A stretch of DNA of 9,242 bases from Chloroflexota bacterium (GCA_022561355.1 JADFRJ010000081.1:1-9242); one strand, 5' to 3'. Positions 1-7,315 are shown, numbered from the stretch's first letter. The notes: generated by a model from the sequence alone, not told the origin. Numbers and translations: made by a program.

Positions 1-63
1 CGGGCCTGTGTCGAAGCAGGAGCCGTTGCTGTAGAGCAGGTCGCGTCAGATCGCGATCGCGCT

Positions 64-77
64 GCTCCTATAGGAGC
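64..77. repeat. Perfect 14-bp palindrome upstream of the c-di-GMP sensor gene
   Basis: GCTCCTATAGGAGC is its own reverse complement. It sits about 64 bp before the start of the sensor gene, next to a second, shorter palindrome (GATCGCGATC at 49-58). The pair could be an operator or the end of an upstream transcription unit, but no T-tract follows and no regulator is identifiable. The rest of positions 1-134 shows no gene that I can support. Confidence 0.4.
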
Positions 78-140
78 CGCACCAGATGCCGATATTACAT
101 TCAGGAGTGTGGGCTGTCTAAACGGCCTGCGGATTTGCGT

Positions 141-2468
141 ATGCTCAACGATGTTGAAGCTCGTGACGCTTCAATTGAACCGGGGACTGATAACGCCTCC
201 GAAACGCCATCGCTGTCGGGCACCGTTGAGGAAGTCCGGGGGCTGAAGCGCTGGGTGCAGCTCAGCGTGTACGGGCTGATCCTCGTGCTCATTCCTCTCT
301 ATACGTTCGTGTTTCAGATGGCGACGATCCAAGCCGGGATTATCCTGGTCGTGGGCTTCGTTATGGCGGCGGCGATCATCGAAGTAGCGTTCGATCGGAT
401 GCTGAAGCTCCGCATACGAGCGGAGACGGCGATGTGGGAGAGCGAACAGCAAGTGCGCTCGGTGCTGAACTCCGCGCCAGACGCCGTCTTCTGCATGGAT
501 GAAGGCGGTGTGATCACCGACTGGAACACGCAGGCGGAAGCGACCTTCGGCTGGCCCCGCGCGGAGGTGATCGGCCTGCAAATGCCGGAGACGATCATCC
601 CGCCGGAGCACAGAGCCGCCCACGTCGAAGAGATGACGCGCTACTTCAAGAGCGGCGAAGGCCCCTTCCTGAACCAGCGGGTCGAGATCACGGCGCTACA
701 TCGCGACGGGCATCAGTTCCCAATCGAAATCACGATCTCACTCGTCCGCGGGATGAGCCCTGGGAGGTTCAGCGCGTTCGCACGCGACATCACGGAGCGC
801 AAGGACGCCGAACAGGCGCTGCGCGACCAGACGACGCACGACGCGCTCACGAGCGTTCTCAATCACGGAGCAATTGTAGCAGCCCTTCATGAGGCCTCCA
901 ACGACGGCAGCGGCAGCCATTCGATCGCGATGGTGGATGTCGACGGCCTCAAGGCGACCAACGACACCTACGGCCACCAAGCCGGCGATGCCGTGCTGAA
1001 AGCCGTCGCGGCAGGGCTCGCGGCGGATGGTGCGGTCGTTGGGCGGTACGGTGGCGACGAGTTCGTGGTGCTGCTACGCGGCGCTGACCGTGATGCCGCG
1101 GAGAAATATCGTGCTGAGGTCCTGGGAGGATTCTCCCGCGCGACCGTCGATGGCCCCGGCGAGGGCTCCCGGATACCGATCTTCGTGAGCATCGGCCTAG
1201 CTTCGTACCCGGATGAGGCGGACACGATCGCTGGCTGGTTGGGGCTTGCGGACAACGCGATGTACGCCGCCCGGAAGGACAAGCCGGATTCGCCGAAGGC
1301 ATCGGGCAATGAGCGCGCGTTCGGACAAGAGCGTGCCGCAAGACTAATCGCGGAGATCGTTCCTCTCCTGACGCGAAGCGGGAGCAGAGAGGACAAGCTC
1401 GACCTGGTAGCGCAGCACCTCTCGGTCAGTGCGGGCTATGACGCCATCAACTTTGAGGTGACGGGTGATGCTCCTGAGCCGCCTGAATGGCAGCGCGCCG
1501 TGATCCGGGCGCCGAAGGACATTGTAGACGCGTGGATGAACGAGCAGAGCCGCAGCCAGGACCACCCCCTGGGAAAAATCCTGGAGCAGACGCGGCGGCC
1601 AGTCTTCCTCGACGACCTCTCAACCGACGAGCGGTTGACCGCAAAGGAGCGCAAGATGCTCACGCGCATCGGGCTCAAGTCGGCTCTGGTCGTGCCTATG
1701 ATCTGGCAGGACGGCGTTGTGGGGATGCTCTCAGCAGCGAGTAAGGCGGAGGTCGCCTTCCATAGTTGGGACGCTCAGTTCCTGACGGCCGTGGCGAGCC
1801 AGGTCACGGCAATCGTGTTTATGACGACACTCGTTGAAGAGCTGCAGGCGGCGGCCACCCATCTGAGCCAGGCTCACGCCGAGACGGTGATGATGCTGGC
1901 CTCCGTGGCCGAAGCGCATGACAACACCACCGGGCGGCACCTCCAACGTGTGCGCGCCCTGACGGAGGCGCTTGCCATAGAGCTTGAGTACAGCGCGGAA
2001 GACGCAAGCAATATGGGGCTTGCTGCTGTGCTGCATGACATCGGAAAGATTCAGGTGCCGAACTCCATCCTCACCAGCTCTAATTCGCTCTCTGAAGAGG
2101 AGTGGGACATCATGAGGCGGCACACGGTCTGGGGGGCGGAATTCCTCAACGGCCGCAAGGGGTTCGACCTCGCCGAGGTCGTGGCGCACTCTCATCACGA
2201 GCGGTGGGATGGAGGCGGCTATCCGGCCGGGCTGAAGGGAGACGAGATCTCTGAGGCCGCTACGATCACGTGCGTCGCCGACACGTTCGACGCCATTACA
2301 AACGACAGGCCGTACAGGGCTGGCCGTACACAGGAAGAAGCGGTGAAGGAGATCCTCTCTTGCTCCGGCACGCAGTTCAGCCCGCGCGTCACAGCCGCCC
2401 TAGAGCGGCTCTATCACAGGCGCGCACTGCCGCTCGCGCCTAATGAGCTAGACCAGGTGGCCGCGTAG
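141..2468 (+). CDS. Membrane PAS-GGDEF-GAF-HD-GYP c-di-GMP synthase/phosphodiesterase
   Basis: This is a 775-residue membrane sensor that can probably both make c-di-GMP from GTP and hydrolyse it. Two membrane helices lie at about residues 38-58 and 63-83. They are followed by a PAS domain (about 101-220), a GGDEF domain (about 230-382), a GAF domain (about 400-560), a short helical linker, and an HD-GYP domain (about 575-760). The cyclase site looks intact: metal Asp266, Asn274-Asp275, and GGDEF at 304-308. The inhibitory RxxD site is absent, with Ala at the expected positions 295 and 298. The HD-GYP site also looks intact: H632-D633 in LHDIGK, the paired H685-H686 in HHERWDGGGYP, and DTFDAITNDRPYR. 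The start is uncertain. ATG at 141 is preferred over TTG at 135, and neither has a good ribosome site; an AGGAG at 103-107 is too distant. The gene converges on its neighbour with 26 bp between the stops. Which activity dominates cannot be read from sequence. Confidence 0.95.
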   Translation: MLNDVEARDASIEPGTDNASETPSLSGTVEEVRGLKRWVQLSVYGLILVLIPLYTFVFQMATIQAGIILVVGFVMAAAIIEVAFDRMLKLRIRAETAMWESEQQVRSVLNSAPDAVFCMDEGGVITDWNTQAEATFGWPRAEVIGLQMPETIIPPEHRAAHVEEMTRYFKSGEGPFLNQRVEITALHRDGHQFPIEITISLVRGMSPGRFSAFARDITERKDAEQALRDQTTHDALTSVLNHGAIVAALHEASNDGSGSHSIAMVDVDGLKATNDTYGHQAGDAVLKAVAAGLAADGAVVGRYGGDEFVVLLRGADRDAAEKYRAEVLGGFSRATVDGPGEGSRIPIFVSIGLASYPDEADTIAGWLGLADNAMYAARKDKPDSPKASGNERAFGQERAARLIAEIVPLLTRSGSREDKLDLVAQHLSVSAGYDAINFEVTGDAPEPPEWQRAVIRAPKDIVDAWMNEQSRSQDHPLGKILEQTRRPVFLDDLSTDERLTAKERKMLTRIGLKSALVVPMIWQDGVVGMLSAASKAEVAFHSWDAQFLTAVASQVTAIVFMTTLVEELQAAATHLSQAHAETVMMLASVAEAHDNTTGRHLQRVRALTEALAIELEYSAEDASNMGLAAVLHDIGKIQVPNSILTSSNSLSEEEWDIMRRHTVWGAEFLNGRKGFDLAEVVAHSHHERWDGGGYPAGLKGDEISEAATITCVADTFDAITNDRPYRAGRTQEEAVKEILSCSGTQFSPRVTAALERLYHRRALPLAPNELDQVAA

Positions 2469-2494
2469 GCCGCTTCGACGCTCAACCCCTCCAC

Positions 2495-4120
2495 CTAGGG
2501 CCGCCGCAGCGCGCTCTTCTCGCTGGCCACCTCTTCGACCACCGCTGGTTCGTCGATGGCGTCTCCAGCCGCGGGCGAGGATCCGTTCTTGCGCAAGTAC
2601 GCGGGAATCGGCTTCTTCGCCCGGCGTACCGCGAGGTCGCGCAAGTGTTGCTTCCGCTGTTCCCACTCGTCCGCTATCTCTTCGCGGATCCTTCGCATGA
2701 CAAACCGCTTGATGATCGGTATATGCCGTGCCGGACGAGGTATCGGGTTCGGCCAATCCAGGACGACGCCGTAGTCCGCGCTGGCTGGGTCGCGGAAGTA
2801 GTTCGGCACTACGCGCACCAGCCGGGCGCCCGGAATGCTCATATAACCACGCACGTTTGAGCAGACGTAGTCCGGTGTATCTTCCTCAGCCAGCGGAGAT
2901 GCGCCTGCCTCGCGCCGCATGTCGGCGGCCAGCACGCAGTACTCCTCGTCGCGTAGGGGCTCCTTCCCCTCGTCGCGCCGAATCTCGTTGATGCGAAAGC
3001 CCCGGATCTCTCTCAGGCGCGCGTATGCGTCCGCGGACAGCGGCTCCTTGGATTCGGCTTGCCTGCGTTCGTTGAACGACACGAACCCAGTCAGCCGACC
3101 CCCGCCAATCAGCCTGTCTTTGCCGCCTCCTACTACCGCCGCCAGCATCTCGGCCATCAGGATGAAGGTGCCTCCTTCGGTGACGGACGTGACGTTGACG
3201 CCAACGATCACATCGCCGTCGGGATCGCACGCGCTGATCGTCCCGTTGGACGTCAGGTCATCCCACGTCGCGAAGCCTTCAACGTGCTTCTCGTTTGCCG
3301 GCATGAACGTGCACCATCCCACCACCCTGCTGCGCGTGGGCACGCCGTTCTCAACCGTCGTGTGGATCGCGGCAACCTGACCCTCGGGGTAGGTGCTAAT
3401 CCGTTCCGCGATGACTTCCCTGCTGGCAGCCTCGTCTTTCCAGTTACGCCGCTCCAGCTCCTCCAGGCGATCGAGGTCTGAGAGGCGCACCAGTCTGACG
3501 CTGTAGCGCGACTGCTTTTTGCCCACGTCGTCGGAGGCAGCAGTTTCGTGGGCTGCCGCCGCGTCCTCGTTAGGACGCACCATCACGAGCTCCATGAAGG
3601 CCCAGACGATGAGCGAGATACCGATGTCGAAGATGGCGCTTCCGCGCAGCCCCCAGGGCGCTCCGCCCGCGCTGGCGGCTAGCGCATAGACGAGCGGCAC
3701 AAGCGAAGCGAAGCGGTTGAGACGCCCCATCAGAATGGCCGTGCCCGTTCGTAGCCGCAGGTCGATCAGCGAGATGTCCCACGCGCCGGTGAGCATCTGG
3801 GCCGACCCCTTCACGATCGAACCGCCTTTTACCGTGGACCAACCCTCGGAGATCGCCGTTGGCCAGATGCCGGAGTCCTCTCTGAAGATTCGGATGGCGG
3901 TCACGAGCATCACGAGCTCTGACCCGATGACGAGGCCAATGAAGATGGGGATGTTGACCCCGTATGGGGCCCACCTGCTCGCGCCGGTGACAGACTCGGC
4001 TATCAGGTAGCCAAGGACGATGAAATAGACGAGGATGCTGACGATGAACGCCCGGCTGATCCAGCGGCGTACGGTCGCGTTGTTCAGGAATGAAACAGAG
4101 CTAGGACTATTCGCGTCCAT
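2495..4120 (-). CDS. Four-helix membrane protein with cytoplasmic GNAT-like domain
   Basis: This is a 541-residue protein of unknown substrate. Four likely membrane helices lie at about residues 24-44, 54-78, 138-154 and 162-181. A charged linker leads to a GNAT-type region (about 207-345) that opens with RLVRLSDLDRLEELERRNW and continues with STYPEGQVA. Further on come LIGGGRLTGF and the stretch VVPNYFRDP...YGVVLDWPNP (about 437-459). These resemble the GNAT module that is fused to carbon-nitrogen hydrolases in other bacteria; no hydrolase domain is present here. The usual acetyl-CoA loop (R/Q-x-x-G-x-G/A) is not clear: the aligned stretch is SVTEGGTFILMAEML, so catalysis is doubtful. The C-terminus is highly basic and acidic. 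ATG at 4120 is chosen over GTG at 4162 because a GGAGG lies five bases upstream, and the 14 extra residues would simply translate that purine-rich ribosome site. A promoter and a repeat cluster lie just upstream. Confidence 0.85.
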   Translation of the reverse strand: MDANSPSSVSFLNNATVRRWISRAFIVSILVYFIVLGYLIAESVTGASRWAPYGVNIPIFIGLVIGSELVMLVTAIRIFREDSGIWPTAISEGWSTVKGGSIVKGSAQMLTGAWDISLIDLRLRTGTAILMGRLNRFASLVPLVYALAASAGGAPWGLRGSAIFDIGISLIVWAFMELVMVRPNEDAAAAHETAASDDVGKKQSRYSVRLVRLSDLDRLEELERRNWKDEAASREVIAERISTYPEGQVAAIHTTVENGVPTRSRVVGWCTFMPANEKHVEGFATWDDLTSNGTISACDPDGDVIVGVNVTSVTEGGTFILMAEMLAAVVGGGKDRLIGGGRLTGFVSFNERRQAESKEPLSADAYARLREIRGFRINEIRRDEGKEPLRDEEYCVLAADMRREAGASPLAEEDTPDYVCSNVRGYMSIPGARLVRVVPNYFRDPASADYGVVLDWPNPIPRPARHIPIIKRFVMRRIREEIADEWEQRKQHLRDLAVRRAKKPIPAYLRKNGSSPAAGDAIDEPAVVEEVASEKSALRRP

Positions 4121-4125
4121 GCGTT

Positions 4126-4140
4126 CCTCCACCTCCACCT
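4126..4140 (-). promoter_or_regulatory. Strong ribosome binding site that fixes the start of the membrane GNAT gene
   Basis: On the minus strand this reads AGGTGGAGGTGGAGG, and its last GGAGG (4126-4130) lies five bases before ATG 4120. It is the clearest Shine-Dalgarno sequence in the window. It argues for ATG 4120 rather than the upstream GTG at 4162. Confidence 0.8.
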
Positions 4141-4179
4141 TGCCAGCCGCCAACCCTCTCACTCTTCCGTTTCTCGTGG

Positions 4180-4208
4180 ATTCAACAGCTCTCCGAACAA
4201 TATGTCAA
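4180..4208 (-). promoter_or_regulatory. Sigma70-type promoter of the membrane GNAT gene
   Basis: On the minus strand a perfect -35 box TTGACA (4203-4208) is followed, after exactly 17 bases, by TTGAAT (4180-4185), which matches four of six positions of the -10 consensus. Transcription would start near 4173, giving a leader of roughly 50 bases before ATG 4120. The assignment is from consensus matching only. Confidence 0.6.
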
Positions 4209-4239
4209 CTTGTTCTGCTCGATTGGCGAGCGGAACAAG
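4195..4239. promoter_or_regulatory. Operator-like cluster of three GAACAA half-sites with a long inverted repeat
   Basis: GAACAA occurs at 4195-4200 and 4233-4238, and its complement TTGTTC at 4210-4215. The last two sit in a long dyad. CTTGTTC (4209-4215) pairs with GAACAAG (4233-4239), and GCTCG (4217-4221) pairs with CGAGC (4227-4231), leaving one non-Watson-Crick position and a five-base centre. The dyad abuts the -35 box, and the first half-site lies inside the -35/-10 spacer, which is a typical place for a repressor. A hairpin in RNA is the alternative, but no T-tract follows on either strand. The rest of the spacer between the two minus-strand genes (4240-4412) shows nothing I can assign. 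Confidence 0.5.
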
Positions 4240-4412
4240 CATCGTCACTCGAGTTTCGCGTTTTAAGCGCTTCGAATTACCTGGCGGGAATTCGCTGTAG
4301 AAGGAAGCGATCCTGATCGACGTACGCGTCCCAGATGGCCCGGCGTCGCGTGCTCTCCGGTTCGTATCCGGCCCGGTTCGACGCGAATTTGGTCCGCTAC
4401 GGCGTGTGATGC

Positions 4413-5426
4413 TCAGCGCAACTCATCGATAGAGAGCGAGCGCCCCTCTTGCGAGGAGCGCTCAGCGAGGAGCGCGATCTGCAGCGCCTTGCGGCCGTCT
4501 TCGCCGGTAACCTCAGGCTCCTTGTCTTCGGCCACACATTGCACGAAGTGGCGCAATTCGGCGACATAGGCAGCCTCGAACAGCTCCCAGTACGAGCCTA
4601 CGAAGTCGTGAGAAACGCCGGCCTCCGTGTAGCTCCGCACAGCGGTCCGGCGTTCCTCTCCCAACACCAGCCTGCCCTTGGAGCCAGAGACCTCTATCCG
4701 CACATCGTAGCCGTAGTTTGAGCGGCGGCTGTTAGTGATCGTGGCGAGAGCGCCGTTTTCCATGCGCAGCGAGGTAACGGCTGTGTCCTTCATGGGCCGT
4801 TCGCGCGTGTCCTCTAGGATCAGGGTCGCGGCTGTTGCGAAGACGTTCGTGACCTCCAGGCCCGTAAGATAGCGCAGCGCGTCGTAGTCATGGATCGCCG
4901 TGTCGACGAAGAAGCTGCCGCTGCGCTCCAGGTAGGAGGCCGGCGGTGGCGCTGGGTCACGGGTGGTGCCGACGATGAGTTCAATACTGCCCAGGTCACC
5001 CGCAAGGAGCGCGCCGCGGGCCTCGCGATACGCTGGATCGAACCGGCGCTGGAAGCCGATCTGGAGCTTGACTGAGTTACTGGCGACCGCCTCCAGCGCG
5101 GAATCGGCGCCGGCCATGTCGAGGGCGAGGGGCTTTTCGCAGAAGATGTGCTTGCCCGCTTCCGCCGCCTCGCGTACGAGCTGGGCGTGCGTGTCATTCG
5201 GCGTGGTGATGACGACGGCCTGGATCGACGGATCGTTCAGGATCGCCCGATAGTCCGTGGCGACGCTGGTCTCCGAGCTAAGGGCCGCTGCGGCGCGCGT
5301 CGCCTGATCGCGGTTGTCCGCGACAAGTGCCAGATCCGCTCCCGGAGCGAGGAGCGCCAGCGTGCGGCAGTGGTGCATCCCCAGCGTACCGGTGCCGATG
5401 ACGCCGATGCGGACACGCTGGCTCAT
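4413..5426 (-). CDS. Gfo/Idh/MocA family NAD-dependent oxidoreductase (inositol 2-dehydrogenase-like)
   Basis: This 337-residue cytoplasmic enzyme should oxidise a hydroxyl of a cyclitol or sugar with a nicotinamide cofactor. The N-terminal Rossmann fold shows GTGTLG (11-16). Asp37 at the end of the second strand favours NAD over NADP. The family signature FCEKPLA gives catalytic Lys98. The second motif, FFVDTAIHDYDALRYLTG, supplies Asp175 and His179, the equivalents of the Asp-His pair of Bacillus IolG. Length is normal for the family. ATG at 5424-5426 is the start; the purine-rich stretch before it (GGAGGCGGAGG) is rather far away, so the ribosome site is mediocre. The gene is divergent from the LLM enzyme gene across 103 bp and may share control with it. 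The exact substrate is not decided by sequence: myo-inositol, scyllo-inositol or a sugar are all possible, and no other inositol-pathway gene is in view. Confidence 0.92.
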   Translation of the reverse strand: MSQRVRIGVIGTGTLGMHHCRTLALLAPGADLALVADNRDQATRAAAALSSETSVATDYRAILNDPSIQAVVITTPNDTHAQLVREAAEAGKHIFCEKPLALDMAGADSALEAVASNSVKLQIGFQRRFDPAYREARGALLAGDLGSIELIVGTTRDPAPPPASYLERSGSFFVDTAIHDYDALRYLTGLEVTNVFATAATLILEDTRERPMKDTAVTSLRMENGALATITNSRRSNYGYDVRIEVSGSKGRLVLGEERRTAVRSYTEAGVSHDFVGSYWELFEAAYVAELRHFVQCVAEDKEPEVTGEDGRKALQIALLAERSSQEGRSLSIDELR

Positions 5427-5453
5427 GCCGGCAGACCTGCCTCCGCCTCCATC

Positions 5454-5486
5454 ATCATGCTAGATTGGGCATCATGCTAGATTGGG
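5454..5486. repeat. 17-bp tandem direct repeat in the divergent spacer
   Basis: ATCATGCTAGATTGGGC at 5454-5470 is followed immediately by a second copy at 5471-5486 that is identical over 16 bases. Each copy contains TGCTAGATT, which resembles an extended -10 element on the plus strand. It lies between the start codons of two divergent genes. It may be a duplicated operator or promoter element, or a recent slippage duplication. Confidence 0.75.
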
Positions 5487-5489
5487 AGC

Positions 5490-5515
5490 GCCGCCGGACG
5501 TTTGAGGCCGGCGGC
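5490..5515. promoter_or_regulatory. Perfect 8-bp-stem hairpin before the LLM enzyme start
   Basis: GCCGCCGG (5490-5497) and CCGGCGGC (5508-5515) are exact complements around a ten-base centre. The element ends 14 bases before ATG 5530, so in mRNA it would sit against the ribosome landing site. As DNA it could be an operator. No T-tract follows, so it is not a terminator reading rightward. Confidence 0.5.
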
Positions 5516-5529
5516 TGGGACTGGGGCAG

Positions 5530-6522
5530 ATGACGCCAACGATCGGGTACTTCCTTTCTCACGAACAGTTCTCTCCGGCCAGTTTAGTGGATGCGGCCGT
5601 TCGCGCGGAACAGGCGGGGTTCGATAGCGTCTGGGCGAGCGATCACTTCCAACCCTGGCAGGAAAACCAGGGCCATGCCGGCAACGCCTGGCTGACGCTG
5701 GCGGCGATCGGCCAGCGCACCACCAGCGTCATGCTCGGCACGGCGGTCACCTGCCCGATCTACCGGAACCGTCCAGCTCTCGTGGCGCAGGCGTTCGCGA
5801 CGCTGGGCGAACTCTACCCGGGACGCGTCTTCCTTGGCGTTGGCACCGGAGAGGCCGTAAACGAGCTGCCGGCTGGCGGTGGCTGGGGCCCCTACGGCGA
5901 GCGGCTCTCCAGGCTGAAGGAGGCCGTGACGCTCATCCGGAGCCTCTGGACGCAAGACCGCGTCACGCACGATGGCGATGCGTTTCCGATCGCCAACGCG
6001 AAGATCTATGACAAGCCCACGGAACCGATTCCGATCTACATCGCCGCCTCCGGGCCGCGTTCAGCCGCCCTCGCGGGCGAGATCGGCGATGGCTGGATCA
6101 CAAACTCAACCACGCTGCTCGCAGCGGACCACGTCGTCCAGGCGTTCCGGCGCGGGTCGAAAGGCTCGCCCAGCGCGGAGAACCTACCCAGCCCGGAGAT
6201 TCTAGTGGAACAGTACGTGTTCGTCGGAGACCGGACAGCGGCGTACGAGGCGGCGCCGCTCTGGCGGTTCGCGCCCGTTGGCAGTCGCGTGCTCGACATG
6301 GACGACCCCAGGCAGATCCAGACGTTTGCGGAGGCGGAGGTCTCGCTCGACCAGGTCGTCGAGTCGTGGCTGGTAAGCCAGGACCCGCGCGAGCACGTCA
6401 GTCAGATCCGCAAGCTCTTCGACGCGGGCGCGACGCAGGTCGCCATCCACTCCGTGCAGCCGGACCAGGACCGGCTCATCGACTTCTACGGACGGGAAGT
6501 CCTGCCTGCTCTTCGCGTCTAG
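5530..6522 (+). CDS. LLM-class F420-dependent oxidoreductase, glucose-6-phosphate dehydrogenase-like (FGD family)
   Basis: This 330-residue luciferase-like TIM-barrel enzyme probably transfers hydride to or from the deazaflavin F420 in the cytoplasm. Alignment from memory with mycobacterial FGD1 is close over the cofactor face. The stretch VWASDHFQPW gives Asp38, His39 and Trp43, and RVFLGVGTGEAVNE gives Glu108; these match the F420-side and catalytic residues D39, H40, W44 and E109 of FGD1. The sugar-phosphate residues do not carry over. FGD1 Arg283 aligns with Ser279 (VVESWLV), and no lysine appears where Lys198 and Lys259 would align (TNSTTLL and GSRVLDMDDP). The family assignment is therefore solid, but glucose 6-phosphate is an unlikely substrate. 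The start ATG 5530 follows a weak GGGG-type ribosome site. It is divergent from the dehydrogenase gene. The short gap after it holds only hairpin-like sequence. Confidence 0.9.
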   Translation: MTPTIGYFLSHEQFSPASLVDAAVRAEQAGFDSVWASDHFQPWQENQGHAGNAWLTLAAIGQRTTSVMLGTAVTCPIYRNRPALVAQAFATLGELYPGRVFLGVGTGEAVNELPAGGGWGPYGERLSRLKEAVTLIRSLWTQDRVTHDGDAFPIANAKIYDKPTEPIPIYIAASGPRSAALAGEIGDGWITNSTTLLAADHVVQAFRRGSKGSPSAENLPSPEILVEQYVFVGDRTAAYEAAPLWRFAPVGSRVLDMDDPRQIQTFAEAEVSLDQVVESWLVSQDPREHVSQIRKLFDAGATQVAIHSVQPDQDRLIDFYGREVLPALRV

Positions 6523-6557
6523 ATCGAGCGGCGCTAGCTCAGATCACCACCGAGTCG

Positions 6558-6575
6558 CTCGCGCGGTCGCGTGAG
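6558..6575. repeat. GC-rich dyad downstream of the LLM enzyme gene
   Basis: CTCGCGCG and CGCGTGAG pair over eight positions, one of them G-T, around a two-base centre, 35 bases past the LLM stop. A second weaker hairpin, GTGGC/GCCAC, lies at 6581-6598 and is followed by GGTGGTCCTTTC. Together they may end transcription, but neither has a real T-tract. Nothing else is recognised in 6523-6669. Confidence 0.3.
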
Positions 6576-6669
6576 AAGATGTGGCGCACCCCAGCCACGG
6601 TGGTCCTTTCGCAGCCGCCCCCAGACTGACTCGCCAGTGCGCCTGTAATGCTCGCTCTGACGCTGCGGT

Positions 6670-7315
6670 ATGATAGCGTTCGATATGGCGTTGCTCACGA
6701 AGCGAATCCCTTCAGTAGCACTGGCATGTATGGCTGCTTTCCTGCTCGCCGCATTTTCTGCCGGATGCAGGACGGGCAACTCCTCACCAGAGGGCGAGAC
6801 ACCCAGTCGTGCGCCTGAAGGGAGCCCCGACGCTGTAGCTCTCGATGGTGACCTGACAGGGCAAGCTGCAATTCTCGTCGACGTCCGAAGCGCTCGACAT
6901 GCCGATTTTGACCGCATCGTCTTCGAATTTGAAAACGCCCGGCCGGACTTCACAAGTGGAGTACGTTTCGCCGCCTTCCGTTGGCTGCGCTTCCGGTCGG
7001 TCGTTGGATGTGACTGGCGAGGCCATTATGCAAGTTCGTTTCTCGCCTGCCACCGCCCATAGGATTGAGTCTAGGAGGCTGATCATGCAGTACGCCTCTT
7101 TAAGAGAGGCAGTAATTAGCTGCGACTTCGAGGACGATGTGACATGGCTACTTGGCCTGAACGCGGAAGTTGACTTCTGGGTCGCCCAGCCTGGCCAGCG
7201 CCAGCTGGTAATCGACATCGCCCACCCGAGCCCAGTCCCGAAGGCGACAGTAACAGCGACGCCACCGGACACACGCACGCCGCCACCAACAGATACGCCG
7301 ACCCCACGGCCCTAG
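6670..7315 (+). pseudogene. Frameshifted AMIN-like domain lipoprotein
   Basis: Two overlapping frames together make one protein of about 214 residues. The first frame (6670-6951) gives a lipoprotein signal, ACMAAFLLAAFSAGC, with the lipid-accepting Cys at residue 33. A Ser/Pro/Glu-rich linker follows, then VDVRSARHADFDRIVFEF...ARPDF. The second frame (6953-7315) continues with QVEYVSPPS, SLDVTGEAIMQVRFSPATAH, CDFEDDVTWLLGL and RQLVIDIAH. These two halves match the AMIN-like domain of actinobacterial and Chloroflexi lipoproteins. Omitting one base near 6952 gives ARPDFQVEYV with no gap. As sequenced, the first frame ends at the TAG at 7060-7062. The intact product would be a surface lipoprotein with a Thr/Pro-rich tail and unknown ligand. 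The start may be ATG 6670 or ATG 6685; neither has a ribosome site, and a TATGAT at 6669-6674 could be a -10 box serving 6685. An assembly or sequencing error is a real alternative to a true mutation. Confidence 0.82.
7073..7087 (+). promoter_or_regulatory. Internal Shine-Dalgarno and ATG inside the broken lipoprotein gene
   Basis: AGGAGG at 7073-7078 lies six bases before an ATG at 7085. That ATG is in the downstream (second) frame and starts just after the premature stop at 7062. It could allow a 76-residue C-terminal piece to be made. It may equally be a coincidence of the Arg-Arg codons. Confidence 0.3.

Noticed and set aside
1..247. Open frame 1 running in from the window edge with no stop until about 247
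   Set aside because: It overlaps the start of the sensor gene, its translation resembles no family, and it has no natural end before that gene.
4159..4245. Short minus-strand frame (ATG-CTT-GTT...) whose TGA overlaps GTG 4162 as GTGA
   Set aside because: Only 27-29 codons, no ribosome site, and the well-placed GGAGG plus ATG 4120 and the promoter at 4180-4208 argue against coupling from it.
4355..4380. T-arm-like CCGGTTCGTATCCGG suggesting a tRNA
   Set aside because: The loop lacks the conserved A at position 58, and no matching acceptor, D or anticodon stems are found.
6530..6560. TAGCTCAG, a tRNA D-arm-like string
   Set aside because: No GG in the loop, no T-arm and no acceptor stem follow.
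7094..7110. GCCTCT/AGAGGC hairpin inside the lipoprotein gene
   Set aside because: Lies within conserved AMIN-like coding sequence and has no T-tract or other context; probably chance.
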